DNA from: Hymenobacter duratus
Lineage (GTDB): Bacteria > Bacteroidota > Bacteroidia > Cytophagales > Hymenobacteraceae
DNA: 64,000 bases
NCBI RefSeq assembly: GCF_014698995.1
Contig: NZ_JACWZZ010000002.1
Span: 124,001 to 188,000 of the forward strand
Direction: 5' to 3'
In this document: positions 25,217-33,860 of the stretch, piece by piece
Numbering within the stretch: position 1 is the first letter of the stretch
Layout of the letters: each line of letters opens with the position of its first letter
Notes under the pieces: generated by a model
Told to the model about the DNA's origin: nothing
What the model saw: only the letters and a program-made list of their open reading frames with translations
Database searches by the model: none
Position numbers and translations under genes: made by a program

Positions 25217-26413
25217 TTACATGATAGTGTCAGCGTACTTGATGTACGTTTCCAGGTCTTTGTCGCCGCGGCCCGAAAGGTTGATAACCACTACTTCCTC
25301 AGGCCCAGCTCCCAGCTGGCCGATGGCAGCCAGCGCGTGCGCCGTTTCCAACGCCGGAATAATGCCCTCCAATCGGCTGCACTCCGATACTGCCTTCAGC
25401 GCCGGCTCATCCTCGATGCTGATGAAACGCGCCCGGCCCGATTCTGCCAGAAACGCATGCAGCGGCCCGATGCCGGGATAGTCGAGCCCCGCCGACAGCG
25501 AGTAGGGCTCCGTAATCTGGCCATCTTCGTCCTGCATGAGCAGGGTGCGGGAGCCATGAATGATGCCGGGCTTGCCGAGTACCGAGGTAGCCGCCGAGTG
25601 CCCGGAATGGATGCCGTGCCCGGCGGCCTCTACGGCCACCAGCTGTACCGAGGGTTCTTCCAGAAAATGGTAGAACGCGCCGGCCGCATTGGAGCCGCCG
25701 CCTACGCAGGCCACCACGTAGTCAGGTAGTTCCGAGCCGGTTTTTTCCAGCAGCTGCTTGCGCATTTCCTCGCTGATAACGGCCTGCAGCCGCGCCACTA
25801 GGTCGGGGTAGGGATGCGGCCCCACTACCGAGCCGATGATATAGTGCGTATCCACCGGGTTGGAAATCCAGTCCCGGATGGCTTCGTTGGTGGCGTCCTT
25901 CAGGGTGCGGCTGCCGCTCATGGCGGCGCGCACTTCGGCTCCCAGCAGCCGCATCCGGTACACGTTGGGCTTTTGGCGCTCCATGTCGATTTCGCCCATG
26001 TACACAATGCACTCCATGCCCATCAGGGCGCAGACTGTGGCCGTGGCGACTCCGTGCTGGCCGGCGCCAGTTTCCGCAATGATGCGGGTTTTGCCCAGCC
26101 GTTTGGCCAGCAGAATTTGTCCTACCGTGTTGTTTATCTTGTGGGCGCCCGTGTGGCACAGGTCTTCGCGCTTGAGAAAAATCCGGGTGTTGTACTTCTC
26201 AGAAAGACGCCTGGCCTCAAACAGGGGCGTGGGCCGGCCCACATAGTCGCGGAGCAACTGCTGGTATTCGCGCTGAAACTCGGGGTCGGCGAAGATGGCC
26301 AGGTAGTTATCGCGCAACTCTTCCACGTTGGGGTAGAGCATTTCGGGGATGAAAGCGCCGCCAAACTGACCGTAGTAGCCGCGTTCCGTGGGGTGTTGGT
26401 ACGTAGGATTCAT
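25217..26413 (-). CDS. trpB: Tryptophan synthase beta chain
   Basis: 398 residues. The PLP lysine is in HTGAHKINN, and the phosphate-binding loop GGGSNAAG is present. [12 protein letters not shown] and [10 protein letters not shown] are diagnostic of TrpB1. It condenses indole and serine to tryptophan. The gap to trpF is 82 bases. Confidence 0.97.
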   Translation of the reverse strand: MNPTYQHPTERGYYGQFGGAFIPEMLYPNVEELRDNYLAIFADPEFQREYQQLLRDYVGRPTPLFEARRLSEKYNTRIFLKREDLCHTGAHKINNTVGQILLAKRLGKTRIIAETGAGQHGVATATVCALMGMECIVYMGEIDMERQKPNVYRMRLLGAEVRAAMSGSRTLKDATNEAIRDWISNPVDTHYIIGSVVGPHPYPDLVARLQAVISEEMRKQLLEKTGSELPDYVVACVGGGSNAAGAFYHFLEEPSVQLVAVEAAGHGIHSGHSAATSVLGKPGIIHGSRTLLMQDEDGQITEPYSLSAGLDYPGIGPLHAFLAESGRARFISIEDEPALKAVSECSRLEGIIPALETAHALAAIGQLGAGPEEVVVINLSGRGDKDLETYIKYADTIM

Positions 26414-26495
26414 GTGTTAATGGATTTGAGAGTGGCCAATGCAGCGCTTATATCAATTGCCGCAAGCACACGGCAACGCACTGTAGTACACCACG

Positions 26496-27173
26496 TCAGG
26501 CTCGCAATTCAGTAAACATCTGCGCCAGCAGTTCTGGATCTTTCACGCCGGGCGCCGTTTCGAAACGGCTGTTCAGGTCCAGCGCAAACAGGCCAGGCAG
26601 GTGCAGGTTTCGGAGCGTGGCAGCCTGCGCCAGTTCTAGCCCACCGGCCAGAAAGTAGGGCACCGCCAAAGAGTAGGCTGCCAGCACATTCCAGTCGAAG
26701 GCCGTGCCATTGCCGCCGGGCTGCGGGCCTTTGGTATCGAAGAGAAAGTAATCTACTTGCTCTACGTAGGGCAGCAACTGCGCGAAGTCGAACGTTTCTC
26801 CTACTCCGAAGGCCTTGATAACCGGAATACCTACCGCCCGAAGCTCGGCGCACTGCATCGGACTTTCGCGGCCATGCAGCTGCACCAGGTCCAGCCCAAA
26901 CGCTGCAACCTGCTCCTGTATCTGCGCAGTCGGCGCATCTACGAACACGCCTACTTTACGGATGGAAGCCGGCAGAGCCAGCAGCGCAGCCCGGCTCAGC
27001 TTCTCGCCTACGTAGCGGTTGGATTTCGGGTAGAAGATGAAGCCCAGGAAATCTGGCTGCAGCGTCGCCACAGCTGCCAGGTTGTCGGGCTGCGTCATGC
27101 CGCACACCTTGATCTGAGGCGCGGCGGCACTAGGAGGAACAGGGGCAACTTTGGCGGACATAGCAGCAATCAT
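26496..27173 (-). CDS. trpF: Phosphoribosylanthranilate isomerase
   Basis: 225 residues, or 221 if the second ATG (MSAKV) is used. The start codon overlaps the trpC stop (TGATG), which suggests translational coupling. KVCGMTQ (catalytic Cys), DFLGFIFYPKSNR, LVQLHGRES and FALDLNSRFE (catalytic Asp) are present. It converts PRA to CdRP. Confidence 0.95.
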   Translation of the reverse strand: MIAAMSAKVAPVPPSAAAPQIKVCGMTQPDNLAAVATLQPDFLGFIFYPKSNRYVGEKLSRAALLALPASIRKVGVFVDAPTAQIQEQVAAFGLDLVQLHGRESPMQCAELRAVGIPVIKAFGVGETFDFAQLLPYVEQVDYFLFDTKGPQPGGNGTAFDWNVLAAYSLAVPYFLAGGLELAQAATLRNLHLPGLFALDLNSRFETAPGVKDPELLAQMFTELRA

Positions 27174-27985
27174 CAGATCAGGGTGACGGCCTCCGTGGCC
27201 CGAAGCTGCTGCACCAGGGCAGCGCAGGCTTTTTCGGGGCGGCTGTGGCGCATGAATGTTTCGCCGATGAGGAATCCCCGGTAGCCAACGGCCCGCAGCG
27301 CCTCAATCTCAGCGGCGGAGCTCAAGCCGCTTTCCGTCACTTTCACATACGCCGCCGGAATGCGCTGGGCCAGCTCGCCGGAAGTATCGAGTCGGACGCT
27401 GAAGTCGTGGAGGTTACGGTTGTTGACGCCCACCAGCGTCACGGCATCGGGGTGCAGGGTGTTTTCCAGCTCTTCGGCGTTATGGATTTCGAGTAACACT
27501 TCCAGCCCCAGGCTCTTGGCGAAACGCCCCAGTTGCAGCACTTCTTCTGGCTTCAGGGCGGCCGCAATAAGCAACACGGCATCGGCTCCGATACTCTTGG
27601 CCTCCAGAATCTGATATTCGTCTATCACAAAATCTTTGCGCAGAATGGGGCAGAAATTGTAGCGCCGCGCCGTGGTGAGGTCCTCGTTTTTGCCGCCGAA
27701 AAACTCCGTATCGGTCAGGATGGAAAGCGCCGAGGCGCCGGCCTGCATGTAGCCCAGCGTGGTACGCTCGACGGGGGCGTGCGGGTTGATGAAGCCCTTG
27801 CTCGGCGACTTGCGCTTGAACTCGGCAATAATGCCGCTCAAATCGTCGCGGAGCAGGTACCGGCTCAGGCTGAGCGGCTGGGCATTCATATACAGGCTCT
27901 GTTCCAGCCGTTTGGCAGGCACCAGGCTCTGGCGCTCCGCTACTTCCTGGCGCTTGTGGGCAATGATGTTATCCAGAATGGTCAT
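27173..27985 (-). CDS. trpC: Indole-3-glycerol phosphate synthase
   Basis: 270 residues from ATG 27985 (MTILDNIIAHKRQEV), chosen because homologues begin there. An in-frame ATG at 28012, 13 bases after trpD, is also possible. The barrel has IAEFKRKSPSKG (catalytic Lys and Glu), LRKDFVIDEYQ and GVNNRNLHDF. It closes CdRP to indole glycerol phosphate. Confidence 0.95.
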   Translation of the reverse strand: MTILDNIIAHKRQEVAERQSLVPAKRLEQSLYMNAQPLSLSRYLLRDDLSGIIAEFKRKSPSKGFINPHAPVERTTLGYMQAGASALSILTDTEFFGGKNEDLTTARRYNFCPILRKDFVIDEYQILEAKSIGADAVLLIAAALKPEEVLQLGRFAKSLGLEVLLEIHNAEELENTLHPDAVTLVGVNNRNLHDFSVRLDTSGELAQRIPAAYVKVTESGLSSAAEIEALRAVGYRGFLIGETFMRHSRPEKACAALVQQLRATEAVTLI

Positions 27986-28025
27986 AGTCGAAAAAGATGT
28001 GGTGGCATTCATGCGCGAATCCTGA

Positions 28026-29018
28026 TTACTGCAACGCTACCAGCTGCCGTAGCGCCTGCCTGGCCCGGCCCGAGTCCAGTGACTCTTGCGCGGTGGCTAG
28101 TGCATCTCCCAAACCCAGCTGCGGCTCCAGGCACCGAATGGCCAGCGCCGCATTGGCTGTCACGACGTCGCGCTGGGCACGGGTGGCCCGGCCCTCCAGC
28201 ACGTCTACGAAAAGCCGGGCCGACTCGGCGGGGGTGCGGCCACCGGCCAGCTCGGCCGGCTGCGTGGCGGCCAGCCCGAAGTCGGCGGCTGTCAGCAGCT
28301 GCTCGCCGGCTACGGTAGCCAGCTTGGCCGCACCTGTCAGCGAGAGTTCATCGTAGCCATCCAGCGCATGCACCACGGCATAGCAGGTATCGGTTTGCTG
28401 CAGTAGATACTGGTAGAGGCGCAGCAGCTCCAGGCTGAACGTGCCGGCTACTTGGTAGCGCGGCCGGGCCGGATTGACGAGCGGACCCAGAATATTGAAG
28501 AACGTGCGGACGCCTAACTCCCGCCGCACCGGGCCCGCATGGCGCATAGCCGGATGGAACGAAGGCGCATGCAGAAAGCAGATGTTGGCGTGCTCCAGCT
28601 GCCGCTTGAGCAGGTCATTACTCGCCCCAAACGCTACCCCCAGCTGCGCCAGCACATCCGACGAGCCACACACCGATGACACACCGATATTGCCGTGCTT
28701 CGTGACCTTGTAACCCGCCCCTGCCACTACGCAGCAAGCCAGCGTACTGATGTTGAGCGTGTCCTTGCCGTCGCCGCCGGTACCTACTATGTCTACTGTT
28801 TCGCGTGTGCCTAGTTCCGGGTCTCGGCTGAGGCTGAGCAGCGCCTCGCGGAAGCCTGCCAACTCTGGCACCGAGATGGGGCGCATGCGGTACACGGTCA
28901 TAAAGGCGGCCATTTCCGACGCGTTGGCCTCGCCCTGCCCAATGCGCAGCATGGCCTCTCGTGCTTCGGCGTGCGTTAGGATCTGCTGGTTGAAAAGCTG
29001 ATTGAGAAGATGTTTCAA
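28026..29018 (-). CDS. trpD: Anthranilate phosphoribosyltransferase
   Basis: 330 residues. The PRPP-binding motif VGTGGDGKDTLNIS and KHGNIGVSSVCGSSDVL are present, with FLHAPSFHPAMR in the anthranilate site. It transfers phosphoribose to anthranilate. It is not fused to trpG. Confidence 0.96.
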   Translation of the reverse strand: MKHLLNQLFNQQILTHAEAREAMLRIGQGEANASEMAAFMTVYRMRPISVPELAGFREALLSLSRDPELGTRETVDIVGTGGDGKDTLNISTLACCVVAGAGYKVTKHGNIGVSSVCGSSDVLAQLGVAFGASNDLLKRQLEHANICFLHAPSFHPAMRHAGPVRRELGVRTFFNILGPLVNPARPRYQVAGTFSLELLRLYQYLLQQTDTCYAVVHALDGYDELSLTGAAKLATVAGEQLLTAADFGLAATQPAELAGGRTPAESARLFVDVLEGRATRAQRDVVTANAALAIRCLEPQLGLGDALATAQESLDSGRARQALRQLVALQ

Positions 29019-29102
29019 AACTGTTTCTATTGCTACTTGGGTGCCTGTAACCGACTGTCGTTCTTTATAAGTGGAGGCTGAGGATTTCCTCTCTCGGGAC
29101 CA

Positions 29103-29669
29103 CTAGCTGAGCCAGTTGCGGAGCATCTGGTGGCCGTGCTCCGTCAGAATAGACTCGGGATGAAACTGCACGCCACGCACATTGTAGCGGCGGTGGCGGA
29201 AGGCCAGCACCTGGCCATTTACGTCCAGCGCCGTCACCTCCAGCTCCGCCGGCACCGACTCGGGGCGTACGCTCCAGGAATGGTAGCGCCCTACTTTAAA
29301 CTGCTGGGGCAAGCCTTCGAACAGCAGGTCGTCGGCCACCACATGAGCGTCAGTAGCAACGCCGTGGAGCACCTCGGGCAGATTATACAGTTCGCCACCG
29401 AAACTTTCGGCCAGCCCCTGGTGGCCCAGGCATACGCCCAGTATGCGCTTGGTACTGGCATAGCGCCGGATAATTGTGGGCATCAATCCGGCCTCCGATG
29501 GCAGCCCCGGCCCCGGCGACAAAAGCACGGCATCATAAGCCTCTACATCTTCCAGTGTCAGCTTGTCGTTGCGGATTACCGTCACCGTATCGGTATGCCC
29601 CAACTCGCGCAGTACCTGCACAAGGTTGTAGGTGAAGGAGTCGTAGTTGTCGAGAACGAGAATTTTCAT
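29103..29669 (-). CDS. trpG: Anthranilate synthase component II, glutamine amidotransferase
   Basis: 188 residues from ATG 29669 (MKILVLDNYDSFTYN). An ATG four codons upstream is also in frame. The class I amidotransferase triad is visible as GVCLGHQG (Cys) and VQFHPESILTEHG (His, Glu). It supplies ammonia to TrpE. Confidence 0.95.
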   Translation of the reverse strand: MKILVLDNYDSFTYNLVQVLRELGHTDTVTVIRNDKLTLEDVEAYDAVLLSPGPGLPSEAGLMPTIIRRYASTKRILGVCLGHQGLAESFGGELYNLPEVLHGVATDAHVVADDLLFEGLPQQFKVGRYHSWSVRPESVPAELEVTALDVNGQVLAFRHRRYNVRGVQFHPESILTEHGHQMLRNWLS

Positions 29670-29708
29670 GGCAGAAGTCATTAATCAGCGGTTCAGGTCC
29701 AAGAGCTA

Positions 29709-31124
29709 CTACACCTGTTCTGCCTCTTTCAGGGCGCGGCGCAGAGCGGCCAGCTTGTGGTGCACTTCCTGCAACTCGGAGTTGATGTCGGAAGCGGCTA
29801 CCACGCCGGCACCGGCCTGGAAGTAAAGCTGCCCGGCCGTGCTCAAAAACGAGCGAATCATGATGGCGTGGTTGAAGTCGCCGTTGAAGCCCAGGTGCCC
29901 GATGGCTCCGCCGTAGTACCCGCGGGCTGTTGGTTCCAGTGCATCAATGAGTTGCATGGCACGGTGCTTGGGTGCGCCGGAAAGCGTACCGGCCGGAAAC
30001 GTATCGGCCACCACCTGCAGCGGACTGGCCTGCGGGCTGAGCGTGGCATTCACCTCGCTCACCAGATGAATGACATGCGAGTAAAACTGGATTTCGCGGA
30101 AGGTTTTTACGCGCACATTGTCGCCGTGCCGGGCCAAATCGTTGCGGGCCAGGTCTACCAGCATGGTGTGCTCGGCGTTTTCCTTGGGGTCGTCGGCCAG
30201 TTTTTGGGCCAGCGCAGCATCTTCGGCATCGTGGCCGGTGCGGCGGAAAGTACCTGCAATAGGGAACAGACTGGCTTCGCGCCCTTTGATAAGCAGCTGC
30301 GTCTCGGGTGAGGACCCAAAGATTTTGAAGTTGCCGTAGTCGAAGTAGAACAGGTACGGCGACGGATTGATGGAGCGCAACGCCCGGTACACGTTGAACT
30401 CGTCGCCCAGAAAACCCTGCTGAAAGCGCCTGGACAGCACAATCTGGAACACGTCGCCGCGGTGGCAGTGCTGCTGGCCGGCCGCCAGTATCCGCAGGAA
30501 CTCCGCATCGGTTTGGTTGGTCTGCTCCTCACCGGCCAACTCGAAGCTATAGTCGGGCAACGAAGGGTTGCGAATGAGGTGGGCAAGACGCGTCAGGCCA
30601 TCCTCGTCCAGTTCCTCGCCGGCCAGCGTGTGCTCAAACACATACAGCTCGTTGCGGAAGTGGTTGAGGGCAATAACGTAGCGGTACGTTCCGTACAAAA
30701 TGTCCGGAATTTGGCCCGCCGGCTGTTTCTCCGGGTTCAGGGTCAGGTCCTCAAAGTACTGCACGCCCTCGTAGCCGATATACCCGAATAAACCGCCAGT
30801 AATGAAGTCGAAGCCCGTTTCTGTAGTCTGAAAGCTATTGGCAAATTCCTGCAGTCTAGCCAGGGCGGCACCCGGCTCCGTCAGGGTTTCTCTCGTCGTG
30901 GTGTCGTCTGGCAGCGTCAGGGTCAGCTCCTTGCCGCGTAGCTCAAACCGGGCGAGCGGGTCGAAAGCGAGGTAGCTGAAAGCGTTCTGCTGCCCGTGGT
31001 AGTCGGAGCTTTCTAGGAGCAGGCAGTTGGGGTACCGGTCGCGCAGCCGCAGATAAAGGCCAACGGGCGTCACGGTGTCGGCCAGTACGCGCAGGTGGCG
31101 GGTATGAAGCTGGAAGGATTGCAT
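29709..31124 (-). CDS. trpE: Anthranilate synthase component I
   Basis: 471 residues. The N-terminal domain has a LLESSD element where tryptophan usually binds for feedback. The chorismate-binding domain has FQIVLSRRF, ERTMLVDLARND-like EHTMLVDLARND, GTLSGAPKHRAM and GYYGGAIG. It makes anthranilate from chorismate with TrpG. It is the first structural gene of the operon, 47 bases after the attenuator hairpin. Confidence 0.96.
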   Translation of the reverse strand: MQSFQLHTRHLRVLADTVTPVGLYLRLRDRYPNCLLLESSDYHGQQNAFSYLAFDPLARFELRGKELTLTLPDDTTTRETLTEPGAALARLQEFANSFQTTETGFDFITGGLFGYIGYEGVQYFEDLTLNPEKQPAGQIPDILYGTYRYVIALNHFRNELYVFEHTLAGEELDEDGLTRLAHLIRNPSLPDYSFELAGEEQTNQTDAEFLRILAAGQQHCHRGDVFQIVLSRRFQQGFLGDEFNVYRALRSINPSPYLFYFDYGNFKIFGSSPETQLLIKGREASLFPIAGTFRRTGHDAEDAALAQKLADDPKENAEHTMLVDLARNDLARHGDNVRVKTFREIQFYSHVIHLVSEVNATLSPQASPLQVVADTFPAGTLSGAPKHRAMQLIDALEPTARGYYGGAIGHLGFNGDFNHAIMIRSFLSTAGQLYFQAGAGVVAASDINSELQEVHHKLAALRRALKEAEQV

Positions 31125-31170
31125 AAGTGGGCTGCTGATATGTGAAAACCAAAGCTGCAGCGCCGGGAAA

Positions 31171-31200
31171 TAAAAAAGCCCGGCGAGCTGGCCGGGCTTT
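31171..31200 (-). terminator. trp attenuator terminator
   Basis: AAAGCCCGGC and GCCGGGCTTT form a perfect 10-bp stem with a 6-base loop, and TTTTTTA follows on the minus strand. It lies between the trp leader ORF and trpE. A CCGG and a CGGG in leader codons 17-20 can pair with CCGG/CCCG of its 5' arm; the exact antiterminator was not resolved by eye. Confidence 0.88.
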
Positions 31201-31235
31201 CTGTTGAGTCAGTGCGAAAGAGGAGTTTCGATACC

Positions 31236-31313
31236 TTAACGCACGCACAGGTTGTCCCGTCCGGATTCTCCGTAGGGCCACCACCAAGCTTGCTGCGTCA
31301 TCGAAAAAATCAT
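31236..31313 (-). CDS. trpL: trp operon leader peptide
   Basis: A 25-codon ORF, MIFSMTQQAWWWPYGESGRD and then NLCVR. Three consecutive TGG codons lie at 31278-31286. An internal ATG (codon 5) is an alternative start. It ends 35 bases before a terminator hairpin that precedes trpE. This is the textbook arrangement for ribosome-mediated trp attenuation: with enough Trp-tRNA the ribosome completes the peptide and the terminator forms, and with starvation it stalls on WWW. Confidence 0.93.
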   Translation of the reverse strand: MIFSMTQQAWWWPYGESGRDNLCVR

Positions 31314-31344
31314 TGCCAGAGTATTGTTGAGGCGTTGAACGGCA

Positions 31345-31352
31345 CAAAGGTA
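31345..31352 (-). promoter_or_regulatory. -7 promoter box of the trp operon
   Basis: On the minus strand TACCTTTG matches TAnnTTTG exactly. Transcription would start near 31340, giving about 27 bases before the trpL start. The -33 element is not clear. Confidence 0.6.
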
Positions 31353-31440
31353 GGCCTGGTTTTCAGAAAATCTTGCATCAGCAGCACATTTTATCTGCCA
31401 TTTCGGTAAACGAGCCTTCTTTTGACTGAAAATCTGGCAA

Positions 31441-32913
31441 CTACTTATTTGCCGCAGGCTCCGGCAGAATCAATTGCTGCTGGCATGTTGCCGGCTGCTG
31501 CGCCCCGACAACACGCCCCGTCTGCTCCATCATCAGCCGGTAGGTGCCAGCCGGCAGCCGGCTCAGGTTGAGGCGCGAGCCAGCAGCCTGTTTGCTTCGT
31601 TTGACACGCTGCCCGGCTGCGTTATAAAGCGTCAGCTCAATTTTTCGCAAGCCGGCCTGCTCCTGACTGGCCGCTATGTGCAGCTGCCGGGGGCCGGGCT
31701 CCAGCCACGCCGCCCAGCGCAGTTCCTGGGTGCCTGGGCGGCCGGTGTGCTGGTCTTTCAACCACCGATAAGCCGCCGGAAACTCGCGCTTCCAGAACCA
31801 TTCGGCGTGCTGGCCATCCGCCTGCACCAGCGTCTGCACCTTGTTGGCAAGAGAATCGGGACGCCGTAGCCCCTGAGCCATCTGCAGCAGGAGTGGCACC
31901 ATGGTTTCGCCTTCTTTGCTCCCGGCTACCAGGTAGTAGGCTGTCGGTGCACCCTGCGGCTTGGGCGGCACTTGCCGTATATAGCTCCGCAGCGAGTCTT
32001 CAGCGAACCAGAAGGCCGGCGAAAACACGCCTACTCTGCTGTACGTCAGCGGGTATTTCAGAGCGGCGTAGGTAGAAATGAGGCCGCCCATGCTACTGCC
32101 CGCTACGCCCGTAAACTCCCGCCCCGTAAGAGTCCGGTAGGTTGCATCGATGTACGGTTTCAGGGTTTGCACCAGGAAATCGACGTAGGCGTCGCCCTGG
32201 CCGCCGCCGTATTGGGGGTTGCGCCACGGCGAGAGTTCGTTGAGCCGTTCCTGGTCGCCGTGAGCCACCGCTACTACAATGCTACCGGTTGCATCCAGCC
32301 CCTGCTGCTGCAGCTGGCTCAGCGTTTCGTCGACTCCCCACTCCCCCGAAAAGCTGGTACAGGCATCAAATACGTTCTGCCCGTCGTGCATATAGAGCAC
32401 GGGGTAGCGCTGGCCAGGGCTGGTAGTGTAGCCGGCCGGAAGATACACCCACACCCGGCGTGCGCGCCCCAGCTGCGGCATCAGGAATGCAGGATTTACA
32501 ACCTGCACATTGGGCTGCACTGCCGTGCTGGCGCAGGGTTTGCCTGCCTGTCCCAGGTCTTTCCAGTTGGCCACCTGCACATCAAGGTAGCCCGGTTTAC
32601 CCGTAAGTTCTGCACGCCGGTTCTCTATCTCATCATGCTGGGCACTGGTTTCAGCACGCTGCCACGAGCCGCGCGTCAGCTTAAACTCTAGGGCCCCTGT
32701 AACAGTGGCTGGAAACGTGAGCTGGTAGGTGCCATCCGACTTACTGACCAGACGGTAGCCCTCGCTTCTGGGGTTCCAGTTGTTGAAGGTCCCAGCTGCA
32801 TACAACGTATCGGTGGGCGGGGTAGTGGGAGGCACTTGCGTAACGCGCAATGTAACCTGAGCAGATGCGCAAAAGGGAGCCAGAAGCAGGGCTCCCAGGA
32901 GAACTTTTATCAT
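31441..32913 (-). CDS. Secreted esterase-family alpha/beta hydrolase with starch-binding-like N-domain
   Basis: 490 residues from ATG 32913 (MIKVLLGALLLAPFCASAQ, signal peptide). Residues about 20-115 form a CBM20/48-like sandwich (YAAGTFNNWNPRSEGYRL). The catalytic domain is esterase D/PF00756 type, with LYMHDGQNVFD, nucleophile GVAGSSMGGLIS, and DGQHAEWFW as the probable His. The C-terminal 90 residues (LTLYNAAGQRVKR, LPAGTYRLMM) resemble a T9SS type A sorting domain with an extra tail. It is probably a surface or secreted esterase linked with the neighbouring glycan locus. Confidence 0.82.
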   Translation of the reverse strand: MIKVLLGALLLAPFCASAQVTLRVTQVPPTTPPTDTLYAAGTFNNWNPRSEGYRLVSKSDGTYQLTFPATVTGALEFKLTRGSWQRAETSAQHDEIENRRAELTGKPGYLDVQVANWKDLGQAGKPCASTAVQPNVQVVNPAFLMPQLGRARRVWVYLPAGYTTSPGQRYPVLYMHDGQNVFDACTSFSGEWGVDETLSQLQQQGLDATGSIVVAVAHGDQERLNELSPWRNPQYGGGQGDAYVDFLVQTLKPYIDATYRTLTGREFTGVAGSSMGGLISTYAALKYPLTYSRVGVFSPAFWFAEDSLRSYIRQVPPKPQGAPTAYYLVAGSKEGETMVPLLLQMAQGLRRPDSLANKVQTLVQADGQHAEWFWKREFPAAYRWLKDQHTGRPGTQELRWAAWLEPGPRQLHIAASQEQAGLRKIELTLYNAAGQRVKRSKQAAGSRLNLSRLPAGTYRLMMEQTGRVVGAQQPATCQQQLILPEPAANK

Positions 32914-33860
32914 GAGGCAAAAATACATGGTGAGTAGATACTCACTCTATCTGGCATAGCCTGACCGATCTAGAGCGAGCAGGCTGTCCGAGCGTTGAAA
33001 AGGAGGTAAAATTCAGATTTATCCCATTTTACCTATCTGTACTTTTCCGGGAAAACACTGAGTGAGCCCTGACTTTCCCGGCTGGTCTATGGCCGTCGGT
33101 GCCAGTGCCAAGCCAGCCTTTAAGAAGTACTCACCCAGTGAGAATCAACAGAGCTTTACAGGTGAATACCCGACTAAGATATATACAAAAAAAATTAAAG
33201 GATTATCCGAAATCAGAGCCAGCACACCTTGTACTGTATTGACTTCCGCACACAAAAGAGACCCGTAAGCTGGAAACAGCACTTGCGCCGGCTTCCATGA
33301 ACGTCATCTAATTTCAGTCCTATACAGAAGAGAATATGCGCATATTTGGCCATCTGCAGCGCAGCAATATTGCCTCGCACCGGCCTGGCACTCTGAATAA
33401 CCGGACTCCCACCCGGCAGCAGCGCTCTAAGCTTGCAGTCAATACAGCACCATTAAATTTTTCGCCGGGAGCATTTTTATCTTATTGAAATTACCGTGCA
33501 TCCCGGCATTTCAACCGGCAGAGGGCTGTTTTACAGACGCCGTTTACACTGCCTCACCATATAAATTAGCAGGAGTAGTGTCCGGAGCCAAAACGACAGG
33601 CTTTGCTGCAGCAGTTTTGCGCACACATAATCCAATTATCACTATACCTCTTTCCTTCGTTTGGCTCGTTGTTTTTGTGGGATATACCACTTTAACTTGC
33701 GAAGTTTATTAACGATTTGGTGATGTTGGACGGACTAAAAACGTACTGCGGAAAGCCCTGGTGGCCCCTGCTGTTTTGGTCAATTTTTCCGTCAATAATC
33801 TCCACTAATTCCCACTCCGGCCAAGCTGGAAAAATCCATTTCACCCCTAACCATTTTTCA
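32914..33860. other. Long AT-rich intergenic region upstream of the SusC gene
   Basis: About 950 bases without a convincing gene. The region holds a palindrome GTGAGTA-GA-TACTCAC at 32930-32945, 17 bases before the esterase start, and a related TACTCACCCAGTGAG at 33129-33143. A 9-bp inverted repeat AGGTAAAAT/ATTTTACCT lies at 33004-33034. It should carry the divergent promoters of the esterase and the sus-like operon. No clean TTTG-N19-TAnnTTTG was found. Confidence 0.5.

Noticed and set aside
33485..33712. 75-codon frame upstream of the SusC gene
   Set aside because: It lies in an AT-rich regulatory stretch, has no recognisable start context or domain, and ends just before the region preceding the SusC start.
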